Below the pieces are notes generated by a model that saw only the letters and a list, made by a program, of their open reading frames with translations, had not been told where the DNA came from and made no database searches. Shown in pieces: positions 1-7,875 of a stretch of 64,000 nucleotides of DNA (the stretch's first letter is position 1; each line of letters starts with the position of its first letter). This DNA comes from Halorhabdus utahensis DSM 12940 (GTDB taxonomy: Archaea > Halobacteriota > Halobacteria > Halobacteriales > Haloarculaceae), in the NCBI RefSeq assembly GCF_000023945.1, contig NC_013158.1, forward strand, positions 248,001-312,000. Reading direction: 5' to 3'. The position numbers and the translations under genes were made by a program.

Positions 1-49
1 ATACTATGGGAACGCTTATGTGGATTCGGGTGATACACGGAATCGATAC

Positions 50-1243
50 ATGGCTGACGTCGACTTCCCGACACCAGCGGAAACAGCGGAGACAATCACT
101 CCGAAAGCCCTCAAATCCCGGATCGATGCCGGAGAGGCAGTCACGATCCTAGACGTTCGGATGGGAAGCGAGTACGAGAAGTGGCATATCGACGGGGACT
201 CAGTCGAGACAATCAACGTGCCGTACTACGAATTCCTCGACGACGATATCAGTGGAGACGTCTTTGATTCGATCCCCGACGATCGAACGGTTACGGTCGT
301 GTGTGCGAAGGGAGAAGCCAGCGAGTACATTGCCGGTGTGCTCAAAGCGCGTGGCTACGACGCCCAAAGCGTTGCCGAGGGGATGAACGGCTGGGCGGAG
401 ATCTACGAGGCCGTCGAAGTCGAGGGCCACGACGGCCCTGGCACGGTCTTGCAGTATCAGCGACCCTCTAGCGGCTGTCTGGGATACCTCGTCGTCGACG
501 GCGACGAGGCCGCAGTCATCGATCCGCTCCGTGCGTTCACTGATCGGTATCTCGACGACGCCGAGGACCACGATGCGGATCTCGTCTACGCACTGGATAC
601 TCACGTCCACGCAGACCACGTCTCCGGGATCCGTGCGCTCGCAGACGCGGGGGTCGAGGCAGTCCTGCCAGCGGCGGCGATCGACCGCGGCGTCGAAGAC
701 GCAGACGACCTGACTGCCGCCGAGGACGGCGACGTCTTCACCATCGGCGACGTCGAGATTGAAGCGATCCACACACCCGGGCACACGACCGGCATGACCT
801 CTTATCTCGTGGGCGACGCGCTGCTCGCGACCGGCGACGGCCTGTTCGTCGAAAGCGTCGCCCGACCGGACCTGGAAGCCGGCGACGATGGGGCCGAGGA
901 CGCCGCTCGGCAACTCTACGAGACCCTACAAGATCGGATCTTGACGCTAGCGGACGACGTGCTCATCGCCGGTGGGCACACCAGCGACGCGGCCGAGCCA
1001 GCTGCCGACGGCACCTACACCGCGCCGCTTGGGGATCTCCGTGCGGAGATGGAGGCCCTCTCGATGGACGAAGACGATTTCGTCGAGTTGATCCTGGCGG
1101 ACATGCCGCCCCGGCCGGCCAACTTCGAGGACATCATCGCGACCAACCTGGGTCAGAACTGGATCGACGACGAGGAAGCGTTCACGCTGGAGCTCGGTCC
1201 GAACAACTGCGCGGCCAGCCAGGATTCACTCGCCGGGGACTGA
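50..1243 (+). CDS. Rhodanese / metallo-beta-lactamase fusion protein (persulfide dioxygenase-like)
   Basis: The N-terminal ~125 residues form a rhodanese domain with the active-site loop VVCAKGEAS, which supplies the sulfane-sulfur-carrying cysteine. A metallo-beta-lactamase domain follows, with the metal motif THVHADHVSG, a downstream HTPGHT histidine motif and GGHTSD near the C-terminus. This pairing is known from ETHE1-like persulfide dioxygenases and related sulfur-handling hydrolases, so a cytoplasmic role in persulfide or thiosulfate metabolism is likely; the exact substrate is inference. I chose the ATG at 50 (MADVDFPTP) over the in-frame start at 20, because the ten extra residues are not domain-like. 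It heads an operon with the YeeE/YedE halves and a PiT permease, with 9 nt to the next gene. Confidence 0.88.
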   Translation: MADVDFPTPAETAETITPKALKSRIDAGEAVTILDVRMGSEYEKWHIDGDSVETINVPYYEFLDDDISGDVFDSIPDDRTVTVVCAKGEASEYIAGVLKARGYDAQSVAEGMNGWAEIYEAVEVEGHDGPGTVLQYQRPSSGCLGYLVVDGDEAAVIDPLRAFTDRYLDDAEDHDADLVYALDTHVHADHVSGIRALADAGVEAVLPAAAIDRGVEDADDLTAAEDGDVFTIGDVEIEAIHTPGHTTGMTSYLVGDALLATGDGLFVESVARPDLEAGDDGAEDAARQLYETLQDRILTLADDVLIAGGHTSDAAEPAADGTYTAPLGDLRAEMEALSMDEDDFVELILADMPPRPANFEDIIATNLGQNWIDDEEAFTLELGPNNCAASQDSLAGD

Positions 1244-1252
1244 TCGACGCAT

Positions 1253-1744
1253 ATGTTCCCGGACCCGATCGTCCTGTCGCTGTTCGAGCAGTTCTTTCCC
1301 GAGGGGATCGCCCGCTACGCCATCGGCGGGCTGTTCGTCGGTCTCGGGACAGCCGTCATCTACGCAGCCACGGCCATCGCCCCCGGCGCGAGCACGTTCC
1401 TCGAATCGACGCTGACGTTCGTCTCGGATCGATCGCGCTTCCAGCAGTACCGCGCCACGCGTGACTGGCGGATCGTCTTCACCGTGGGGATCGTCCTCGG
1501 GGCAGCCGTCTACGCCCTCATCTGGCAGGGCGAGGTCTGGACGACCGACGTCCAGCCCTGGCGGCTCCTGGCCGGGGGGATCCTCGTCGGGATCGGCACC
1601 CGAATCGGGAAAGGTTGCACCTCCGGCCACGGCGTCTGCGGGATCGGCTCGCGCTCGAAGACATCGCTGGTCGGCGTGATCACTTTCCTGGGCGTCGCCA
1701 TCGCGACGGCCCAGGTCGTCATGGCACTGGGGGTGAGTCCCTGA
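1253..1744 (+). CDS. YeeE/YedE-family transporter, first half
   Basis: A 163-residue membrane protein with about four hydrophobic segments and the family motif GKGCTSGHGVCG near residues 120-135. These conserved cysteines relay sulfur in YeeE/YedE (TsuA-type) thiosulfate-uptake proteins. Bacterial YeeE is usually one polypeptide of about 350 residues. Here it is split, and the other half is the next gene, which overlaps this one's stop codon. The upstream rhodanese/MBL protein fits import of a reduced sulfur compound followed by cytoplasmic sulfur transfer. The substrate is inferred from family and context. Confidence 0.85.
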   Translation: MFPDPIVLSLFEQFFPEGIARYAIGGLFVGLGTAVIYAATAIAPGASTFLESTLTFVSDRSRFQQYRATRDWRIVFTVGIVLGAAVYALIWQGEVWTTDVQPWRLLAGGILVGIGTRIGKGCTSGHGVCGIGSRSKTSLVGVITFLGVAIATAQVVMALGVSP

Positions 1745-2193
1745 TGGCGGGCGCGAACGGGCCCAACGACGGTCGGCATCCGCTGTTCATGCCCGTGATT
1801 CTGGTCGGTGGCCTCCTCTTCGGATTCGGCCTCGCTGCGAGTCAGATGGCCAAGCCGGAGGTCGTGCTGGACTTCCTACAACTCACCGACCTCGGCTTGC
1901 TGTTCGTGATGTTCGGCGCGGCTATCGTTTCCGGACTCGCCTTCGCGGTGATTCCACGCCTTCGCGACCGTGCGCCGCTGACCGGCGACACCTACAGTCG
2001 CCGGCTGAAGTCCTTCGACCGGAACGTCCTGGTCGGCGGGGCGATCTTCGGCGTCGGCTGGGGGATCTCCGGGGTCTGTCCGGGCTCGGCCTACGCGAGC
2101 GTCGGGATCGGCAACTGGCCGATCCTGATCGCCATCGCCGGGATGTTCATCGGCGCGTACCTCCAGGGCGTCTGGCGATCACGAACGAACTGA
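1744..2193 (+). CDS. YeeE/YedE-family transporter, second half (DUF6691-like)
   Basis: A 149-residue membrane protein starting MAGANGPNDG. Its ATG overlaps the previous gene's TGA (TGATG), a sign of translational coupling and of a two-subunit transporter. The motif GWGISGVCPGSAYASVG near residues 103-119 carries the conserved cysteine of the second YeeE repeat. The frame is open further upstream, but that extension lies on the preceding gene and is arginine-rich shadow sequence, so the start at 1744 is preferred. It probably pairs with the upstream half to form a sulfur-species channel. Confidence 0.85.
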   Translation: MAGANGPNDGRHPLFMPVILVGGLLFGFGLAASQMAKPEVVLDFLQLTDLGLLFVMFGAAIVSGLAFAVIPRLRDRAPLTGDTYSRRLKSFDRNVLVGGAIFGVGWGISGVCPGSAYASVGIGNWPILIAIAGMFIGAYLQGVWRSRTN

Positions 2194-2214
2194 CTGTTTC
2201 GCTTCGTCTTTTCC

Positions 2215-3387
2215 ATGGAACCTGCCACGATAGCGCTGTTCGGCGTCGCGACCGTCTCGAGTCTCGGTATGGCCTGGGTGATCGGGGCCGGCTCGAGCGG
2301 CGCGACGCCCTTTGCGCCCGCCGTGGGTGCCAACGCTATCTCGACACTCCGGGCGGCCCTCGTCGTTGGCGTCCTCGGATTTCTCGGGGCGGTGACCCAG
2401 GGCGGCAACGTCTCCGAGGCCGTCGGCAGTGGACTTATCAAGGGCGTCAGCCTCCCGCCGACGGGCGTCATCGCAGTCCTGTTGATCGGCGCAGGGCTGA
2501 TGGCGATCGGGATCAAGACCGGCTACCCGATCGCGACGGCCTTCACCGTGACCGGCGCGGTGATCGGCGTCGGCCTCGCGATGGGGGGCGATCCGGCCTG
2601 GGCGAAATATGGGGAAATTGGCGCGCTGTGGGTCCTGACGCCGATCGGCGGCGGGGCGGTCGCCTTCGGGATCGCACGGACGCTCCCACGTCCGGACGTG
2701 CCCGAAGACGTGAGCGTGCCCATCCTGGCCGCGCTCGTCGGCGCAGTGGTCGTCAATCTGGAGTTCGCCTTCCTCGGCAGTGTCGGCGGGACGATCGCGA
2801 CTGCGGGCGGGCGCGTGATGCCAGCCGGTCGCAGCCTCTCTGTCCCGCTCGTCACGGCGCTCGCCGCCGTCGCGAGTGCACTCGTCGTCCGATGGGATAT
2901 TGCCCGCGACCTGACCGGCGGACTCCGGCGATTCCTGCTCGCGCTCGGCTCGCTCGTGGCGTTCTCGGCCGGCGCAAGTCAGGTCGGCCTGGCCGTCGGG
3001 CCGCTGGTTCCCCTGTTCGAGGGACAGTCGATGGTCCCGACGTTCGCCATCCTGCTGGGCGGCGGGTTCGGCATGCTCGTCGGGTCCTGGACCGGCGCGC
3101 CCCGGATGATCACCGCCCTCTCCCAGGAGTACGCCTCGCTGGGTCCACGGCGCTCGATCGCGACGCTTGTCCCCTCCTTTTTGATCGCCCAAATCGCTGT
3201 CCTGCTCGGCGTTCCGGTCTCGTTCAACGAGATCATCGTCAGCGGCATCGTTGGCAGCGGCCTGGCCGTCGGCGGAGCCGACGTCAGCCGCCGAAAACTT
3301 GTGGTGACCGTCCTTGCGTGGATCGGCTCGCTCGCGGTGGCGCTTGGACTCGGATACGGTGTCGCGACACTGTTCGTGGCGAGATGA
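2215..3387 (+). CDS. PiT-family anion permease (phosphate/sulfate type)
   Basis: A 390-residue polytopic membrane protein of the PHO-4/PiT family. The two inverted family signatures are visible as APAVGANAIS with TQGGNVSEAVG in the N-half and GGGFGMLVGSWTGAPRM with IVGSGLAVGG in the C-half. PiT proteins are usually sodium- or proton-coupled phosphate carriers, but members such as Bacillus CysP carry sulfate. The gene is last in an operon with the rhodanese/MBL and YeeE genes, so sulfate or thiosulfate is a plausible substrate here. It sits 21 nt after the YeeE half and is followed convergently by the histidine kinase gene. Confidence 0.85.
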   Translation: MEPATIALFGVATVSSLGMAWVIGAGSSGATPFAPAVGANAISTLRAALVVGVLGFLGAVTQGGNVSEAVGSGLIKGVSLPPTGVIAVLLIGAGLMAIGIKTGYPIATAFTVTGAVIGVGLAMGGDPAWAKYGEIGALWVLTPIGGGAVAFGIARTLPRPDVPEDVSVPILAALVGAVVVNLEFAFLGSVGGTIATAGGRVMPAGRSLSVPLVTALAAVASALVVRWDIARDLTGGLRRFLLALGSLVAFSAGASQVGLAVGPLVPLFEGQSMVPTFAILLGGGFGMLVGSWTGAPRMITALSQEYASLGPRRSIATLVPSFLIAQIAVLLGVPVSFNEIIVSGIVGSGLAVGGADVSRRKLVVTVLAWIGSLAVALGLGYGVATLFVAR

Positions 3388-3400
3388 CCCAGGCGGCCGG

Positions 3401-5374
3401 TCACGCCCCGGTCATGATCTCGAAACGGGCACCGCCGGACTCGCTCTCGGTGACCGTGATCGTCCAGTCGTGGGCCTGGACGATCTCCCGGACGATCGCG
3501 AGGCCGAACCCGGTGCCGTCTTCGGCGGTCGTGAAACCGCTCTCGAAGACATCCGCGCGCTCCTCCTCTGGGATGCCCGGCCCGTCGTCCGCGACGAAAA
3601 ACCCGTTCTCGACATCCCCGACGGTGATAGTCACGTCCTCGCCGACGTGGTCGATCGAATTGCGGAAGAAATTCTCAAGGAGCTGTCGGAGCCGGCTCCG
3701 TTCAGCCTGCAGAGTTACGTTCCCCTCGGTTCGAAGCGTCGCCCCCTCCGTCTTGACGGTCTCCCAGGACTCCGCGGCGATCGTCGATAGCTCAACAGCT
3801 CCCGTCTCGGTGACGGTCTGGCCGCCCTGTGCAAGCGTCAGGACATCGTCGATCAGCGCGTCCATCCGATCGAGGGCGTCCGCGACATCGTCCAGCTGGT
3901 CGCTGTTACACTCCGTCCGGAGCAGGTCGAGACGTCCCACCGCCACGTTTAACGGGTTTCGCAGGTCGTGGGCCAGGACGCTGGCGAACTCGTCGACGCG
4001 CTCGTTCTGGCGTTCGAGTTCAGTGGTGACCAGGCCGTGTTCGAGTTCATAACCAACCCACTTGCTCATCAATCGAACGATGGTCTGCTCGGCGTCGGTG
4101 AACGGTTGCTCGCGCGGCTCACTCGAGGCAAAACAAAACGTGCCATACAGTTCACCGTTCGCAACGACTTTCCCACCAACGTAACTACCCAGTTCGAACA
4201 CCTCGTAGGCTGGATCGCTTTCCCACCCGGCTTCGACGGCGTCAGCGATCACGAGTAAATCGTCGGCCTGTATCGTTTTGCGACAGTATGCCTCGGAGAG
4301 CGGACACGTCTCTCCAGGTTGGAGGAGCGCGTGATCACCGTGTGCATAGACGATCCGCTGTGTTCCGGACTCCAAATCACCGTTCGATCCCGGTTTGATC
4401 TGGGAGAGAAAGCCATACGCGAGATCCAAATGTTCACACCCCAGTTCGAGCAATCGGGTTACCTTCTGTTCGAACGACCGGTCGGTGTCGGCCGTGATCT
4501 CGTAGAGTTCTTGGAGCAGATCGACCGTCGCCTCGCGCTGGCGCTCCTGTTCCTTCCGTTCGGAGATATCACGGACAATCCCGGTAAAGCGATGGTCGCC
4601 GTCGATCGTCGTCTCGCCGAAGGAGATGCCCAGCGGGATTTCCGTCCCGTCGCGATGGCGACCCGGCAGTTCGATCCAGTCCCAGTCGAGTTGGCGCTGG
4701 CCGGCTTCGAGATACCGAGAGATCGCCGCCGTATGCTCGTCGTGAAACCGTTCGGGCATAATGGTATGGAGTGACTCGCCGACCAGTTCCCCTGGCGTAT
4801 AGCCGGACAATTCTGTGATCGCATCGTTCGCATACTGAATAATGCTATCCTCGTCGATAGTCAGGACGCCAAGCGTCGTCTGCCCGGTCAGCGCCTCGAA
4901 GCGGGCCTCCGTGCGCTCGAGTTCTGCCAGACGCGCGCCGCCCGCAGCCGTGGAGAGCGAAGGTGGGGGATCGCCCGCTGGTCGTTGTCGACGCTGCTCG
5001 ACGGCGGTGACGATCCGCGTTGCAAGTTCGCTGTAGGCGTCCGGCCCATCGGGCCGCCGTACGTAGTCCGTCACGCCCGCGGAAATCGCCTCGCTGGCGG
5101 CGGCCGGGGAGTCCACATCAGTGATCAAAACGAACGGGAGATCTGGATGGTCCGCCCGGACGGCCTCGAAGAACTCGATTCCGGTCGTGTCAGGGATGTC
5201 GTCGCTGGCGACGACACAATGGTACCCGGAAGCGGCGAGAGCGTCCACTCCAGCATCGGCGTCCGGCACACTCTCGACGGCGAGTCGATCGGCAACACGT
5301 TCGAGAGCTGTCGCCGGCGCGGTTTCCGCGTCCACGCTGCCCGCAACGAGGAGGACGCGGATCGTCTCGACCAT
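3401..5374 (-). CDS. Receiver-PAS-GAF sensor histidine kinase
   Basis: A 657-residue soluble kinase. Order: receiver-like domain (~1-125), PAS (~155-275, ending in the PAC sequence RFTGIVRDISERK), GAF (~290-435), dimerisation/phosphoacceptor helix with SVLAHDLRNPLNVAVG (~450-465), and an HATPase domain with ADDGPGIPEE and GTGFGLAIV. There are no transmembrane segments, so it senses a cytoplasmic signal. In the receiver the phosphoacceptor position seems to be Ser57 (CVVASDDIP, where CVVSDYDMP-like sequence is usual), so the domain may not accept phosphate in the ordinary way. No cognate response regulator is adjacent. The upstream neighbour on the same strand is the UspA gene, 66 nt away. Confidence 0.88.
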   Translation of the reverse strand: MVETIRVLLVAGSVDAETAPATALERVADRLAVESVPDADAGVDALAASGYHCVVASDDIPDTTGIEFFEAVRADHPDLPFVLITDVDSPAAASEAISAGVTDYVRRPDGPDAYSELATRIVTAVEQRRQRPAGDPPPSLSTAAGGARLAELERTEARFEALTGQTTLGVLTIDEDSIIQYANDAITELSGYTPGELVGESLHTIMPERFHDEHTAAISRYLEAGQRQLDWDWIELPGRHRDGTEIPLGISFGETTIDGDHRFTGIVRDISERKEQERQREATVDLLQELYEITADTDRSFEQKVTRLLELGCEHLDLAYGFLSQIKPGSNGDLESGTQRIVYAHGDHALLQPGETCPLSEAYCRKTIQADDLLVIADAVEAGWESDPAYEVFELGSYVGGKVVANGELYGTFCFASSEPREQPFTDAEQTIVRLMSKWVGYELEHGLVTTELERQNERVDEFASVLAHDLRNPLNVAVGRLDLLRTECNSDQLDDVADALDRMDALIDDVLTLAQGGQTVTETGAVELSTIAAESWETVKTEGATLRTEGNVTLQAERSRLRQLLENFFRNSIDHVGEDVTITVGDVENGFFVADDGPGIPEEERADVFESGFTTAEDGTGFGLAIVREIVQAHDWTITVTESESGGARFEIMTGA

Positions 5375-5440
5375 ATCAGGTTCACCCGCCGCCCGAAGTT
5401 AAACAGTTCGACGACGCCGAGAGGGCTGCTAGCCGGCCCG

Positions 5441-6280
5441 TCAAGCCACGCGCTTTGGCGGCACGACCAATACGTTGCCGTCTGCCTTTGCCACGATATC
5501 CTCGGAGACGCTCCCGAGCAGGAGTCGCCGGAGCCGACTGTGGCCGCGCGAGCCGACCAGCGTCGTCGTCGGGTCGTATTCCCCTTCGGCGGCGAGGATC
5601 TCCTCGACTGGGTCGCCATCCCGAACCGCAATCCGCGTCTCGATGTCCCAGTCCTGGAGTTGGTCGGCCAGTTCTTCGAGCCGGTCGCGAGGGTCGTCGC
5701 CCGGCTCCGGATCGGCGGGTGTCTGGACGTGGACCAGCGTCGCTTCTTCGGCCGCATGCCGGAGATACGAGAACGCCTCGAAGGCCTCCCTGGCGTTCTC
5801 CGAGAAGTCAGTCGCGTACAGCATCCGCTGGAAGAGATGCTCCTGGAGAACGGCAGGGTCGTCCGTCGCCCGCTGGATCCGGTTGACGAGCAGCGGCGTC
5901 ACCGACGTCCGCGCGAGGTTTCTTGCCGTCGAGCCGATGAACCGGTTTTCCAGCGGGCTCGATCCCCGTGACCCGACGATCGTGAGACTTGCGCCGACCG
6001 ACCCCGCGATCCCGTTGATACGACGATGTGGCGTTCCGCGAACGACATGTGTTTCGACGCCGAAACCAGCATCCTCGAAGGTCTGTCGATACCGATCGAG
6101 GGCGCTCTGTCGGCGCTCCTCGAAGTTCATTCCGGGCATCCCAGAGTGGACGTTCGATGGGACGACCGTAACGAGGTGGAACTCCTCGACGCCGATCCGC
6201 CCTAAACATTTGAGGCACGTCTCGTTGGCGATCGTGGCTTCGCTCGCCTCCGAGAGATCTGTCGCGTAAACGGCTTTCAT
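5441..6280 (-). CDS. Tandem universal stress protein (UspA family)
   Basis: A 279-residue protein made of two Usp domains. Domain 1 starts MKAVYATDLSE and ends with the nucleotide-loop signature VGSRGSSPLENRFIGS. Domain 2 starts MLYATDFSENA and ends VGSRGHSRLRRLLLGSVS. Both retain the G-x2-G-x9-G-S/T pattern of ATP-binding Usp proteins. The product is probably a cytoplasmic stress protein. A good archaeal TATA element lies 23-30 nt upstream of the ATG, so the transcript is probably leaderless. The downstream histidine kinase may be co-transcribed. Confidence 0.9.
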   Translation of the reverse strand: MKAVYATDLSEASEATIANETCLKCLGRIGVEEFHLVTVVPSNVHSGMPGMNFEERRQSALDRYRQTFEDAGFGVETHVVRGTPHRRINGIAGSVGASLTIVGSRGSSPLENRFIGSTARNLARTSVTPLLVNRIQRATDDPAVLQEHLFQRMLYATDFSENAREAFEAFSYLRHAAEEATLVHVQTPADPEPGDDPRDRLEELADQLQDWDIETRIAVRDGDPVEEILAAEGEYDPTTTLVGSRGHSRLRRLLLGSVSEDIVAKADGNVLVVPPKRVA

Positions 6281-6302
6281 ATCGCCTGGTTGGTAACGGA
6301 GC

Positions 6303-6310
6303 TATAATAT
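6303..6310 (-). promoter_or_regulatory. TATA element of the uspA gene
   Basis: On the minus strand the sequence ATATTATA ends 23 nt before the ATG of the UspA gene. This is the distance expected for a leaderless haloarchaeal transcript. Confidence 0.55.
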
Positions 6311-6311
6311 T

Positions 6312-6665
6312 GCTTCGATTGTCCAATACTAGTTGTCCCCTCACGTTCGAACGCCACTCCTGGAACAATACTGAACTGCCAACTGGAGACACCGATTTAC
6401 AACAGATCGAACACCGGAAAGGCGGCGTAAATCGCCGGATTTTCAGGATTCTGCTCGTTTTCTGTGGAACGACAACCGCCGAATCGGTGACGGCGCCGTT
6501 ATATTTGAATAAGTTATGAGAATATTTTGATCGGTTATGTGGCAGATACGTGTTTGTAATATTGTGTCGACTGTTCAAAAGCGTTTTACCCACTGGTCGA
6601 ATAGAGAGTATTGAACGACGAATCATGATCCGTACACAACTGTCGGCGGTCACGAGGGGAGACGC
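6312..6665. other. Intergenic stretch upstream of the TauE operon
   Basis: About 350 bases without a convincing gene. A 69-codon plus-strand frame (6310-6519) has no recognisable motif and is probably chance. The stretch is more A+T-rich than its surroundings around 6495-6600, as expected for a regulatory region. A 14-codon frame (6625-6669) ends in an ATGA overlap with the next start and could be a leader peptide; the evidence is weak. Confidence 0.4.
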
Positions 6666-6815
6666 ATGATCGGACTCGGATCGCAGGCCCAGATTCTCGG
6701 AGCGGCCACACTCGTGGGCGCTGTGTTAATCGAGGCGGTCGTCCTCTATATTGGGTATGGGGCACTGTCGAGTGTCGTCGCGGAACCGCTCGTCGAACGC
6801 ATTCGTACACGCTAA
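6666..6815 (+). CDS. Small single-span membrane protein (DUF7512-like)
   Basis: A 49-residue protein, MIGLGSQAQILGAATLVGAV and onward, with one strong transmembrane helix (~8-34) and a short basic tail ending RIRTR. The stop lies 3 nt before the ATG of the TauE/SafE exporter, so the two are almost certainly co-translated. Tiny proteins of this type sit before TauE-like genes in other haloarchaea; from memory the family is DUF7512. It may be an accessory subunit of the exporter. Function is unknown. Confidence 0.72.
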   Translation: MIGLGSQAQILGAATLVGAVLIEAVVLYIGYGALSSVVAEPLVERIRTR

Positions 6816-6818
6816 CCC

Positions 6819-7856
6819 ATGGAACTGTTCGGACTCGCCGCGAGCATGCTCGTGCTGTTCGTCGGCTTTGGCTTCATGGTCGGCGTACTGTTCGGCTTCT
6901 TCGGAATGGGCGGCTCCTTCCTCGTGACGCCCGCGCTGATGATCATGGGCTTCGAGACGACCACGGCCGTCGGGAGCGGGATGGCCTTCGTCTTCGGGAC
7001 GGCCGTCATCGCGACGCTCAAGCACCGTGATCTCGGCCAGGTCGACTACAAACTCGGCGGGCTCATGATCGTCGGGACGACCGCGGGGATCGAAGTCGGA
7101 CGGATCGGGCTCTATTTCCTCCAGGACCGGGGGCTGGCCGGTCTGATCGTCGGCGTCACGTATGTCGTCCTGTTGGGTGGGGTCGGCCTGTTCGTCACCC
7201 GGAACGCGCTCCGTGACGACGGCGACGAGAGCGACGTCGACCACCACGACGCCGAGGCGGAGATCGACCCGGACGAGATTCCGGATATCGCGAAGAAGAT
7301 TCAGTCCTACACCATTCCGCCGATGATGACCATCGGTGGCGGGATCAAGGTCTCACTGTGGATGGTACTCGGCGTCGCCTTCGCGACCGGGCTCCTCTCC
7401 GGATTCCTCGGCGTCGGCGGTGGCTTCATCCGGATGCCCGCGATGTTCTACCTGATCGGCGTGCCCGTCCCGATCGCAGTGGGCACAGATCTCTTCGAGA
7501 TCGTATTCTCCGGTGGCCTCGGTTCGTTCCTGTACGGGCTGGAGGGTGCCGTCGACCTCTCGATCGTCGCGCCGCTGCTGGCCGGGAGCGCGCTCGGCGC
7601 GCGGATCGGCTCGACGGCCACCAGCCTGGTCGATGAGAGCGAAATCAAGATCTACTTCGGGCTGATGTTGCTCGGGGGAGCGGTGGCCGTTGCCCTCCGC
7701 CAACTGGGCAACGCCTACGGAATCGGCGAGCTCAAGCTGGTCAGTTTCGCCCTGATCATGCTCTCGGCCCTGGCAGTCGGCGGTGCCGTCATCTACAGTG
7801 CCGTCAGTGCGATCCGGGTGGACGCGGAGTCGACTGAGGTCGCCCCGGCGGATTGA
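6819..7856 (+). CDS. TauE/SafE-family sulfite/anion exporter
   Basis: A 345-residue polytopic membrane protein. Two homologous halves start with glycine-rich motifs typical of TauE/SafE: FGFFGMGGSFLVTPALMIMG near residue 24 and SGFLGVGGGFIRMPAMF near residue 192. A long acidic cytoplasmic loop (~130-165) separates them. Family members export sulfite, sulfoacetate or related organosulfur anions. It overlaps no gene and directly follows the 49-residue membrane protein. Together with the sulfur operon at the window start it suggests active sulfur-anion traffic. The substrate cannot be told from sequence. Confidence 0.87.
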   Translation: MELFGLAASMLVLFVGFGFMVGVLFGFFGMGGSFLVTPALMIMGFETTTAVGSGMAFVFGTAVIATLKHRDLGQVDYKLGGLMIVGTTAGIEVGRIGLYFLQDRGLAGLIVGVTYVVLLGGVGLFVTRNALRDDGDESDVDHHDAEAEIDPDEIPDIAKKIQSYTIPPMMTIGGGIKVSLWMVLGVAFATGLLSGFLGVGGGFIRMPAMFYLIGVPVPIAVGTDLFEIVFSGGLGSFLYGLEGAVDLSIVAPLLAGSALGARIGSTATSLVDESEIKIYFGLMLLGGAVAVALRQLGNAYGIGELKLVSFALIMLSALAVGGAVIYSAVSAIRVDAESTEVAPAD

Positions 7857-7875
7857 TCATCGGGTCGCCAACCGC

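Noticed and set aside
2179-3192. 337-codon minus-strand open frame
   Set aside because: Antisense to the PiT permease; highly charged low-complexity translation.
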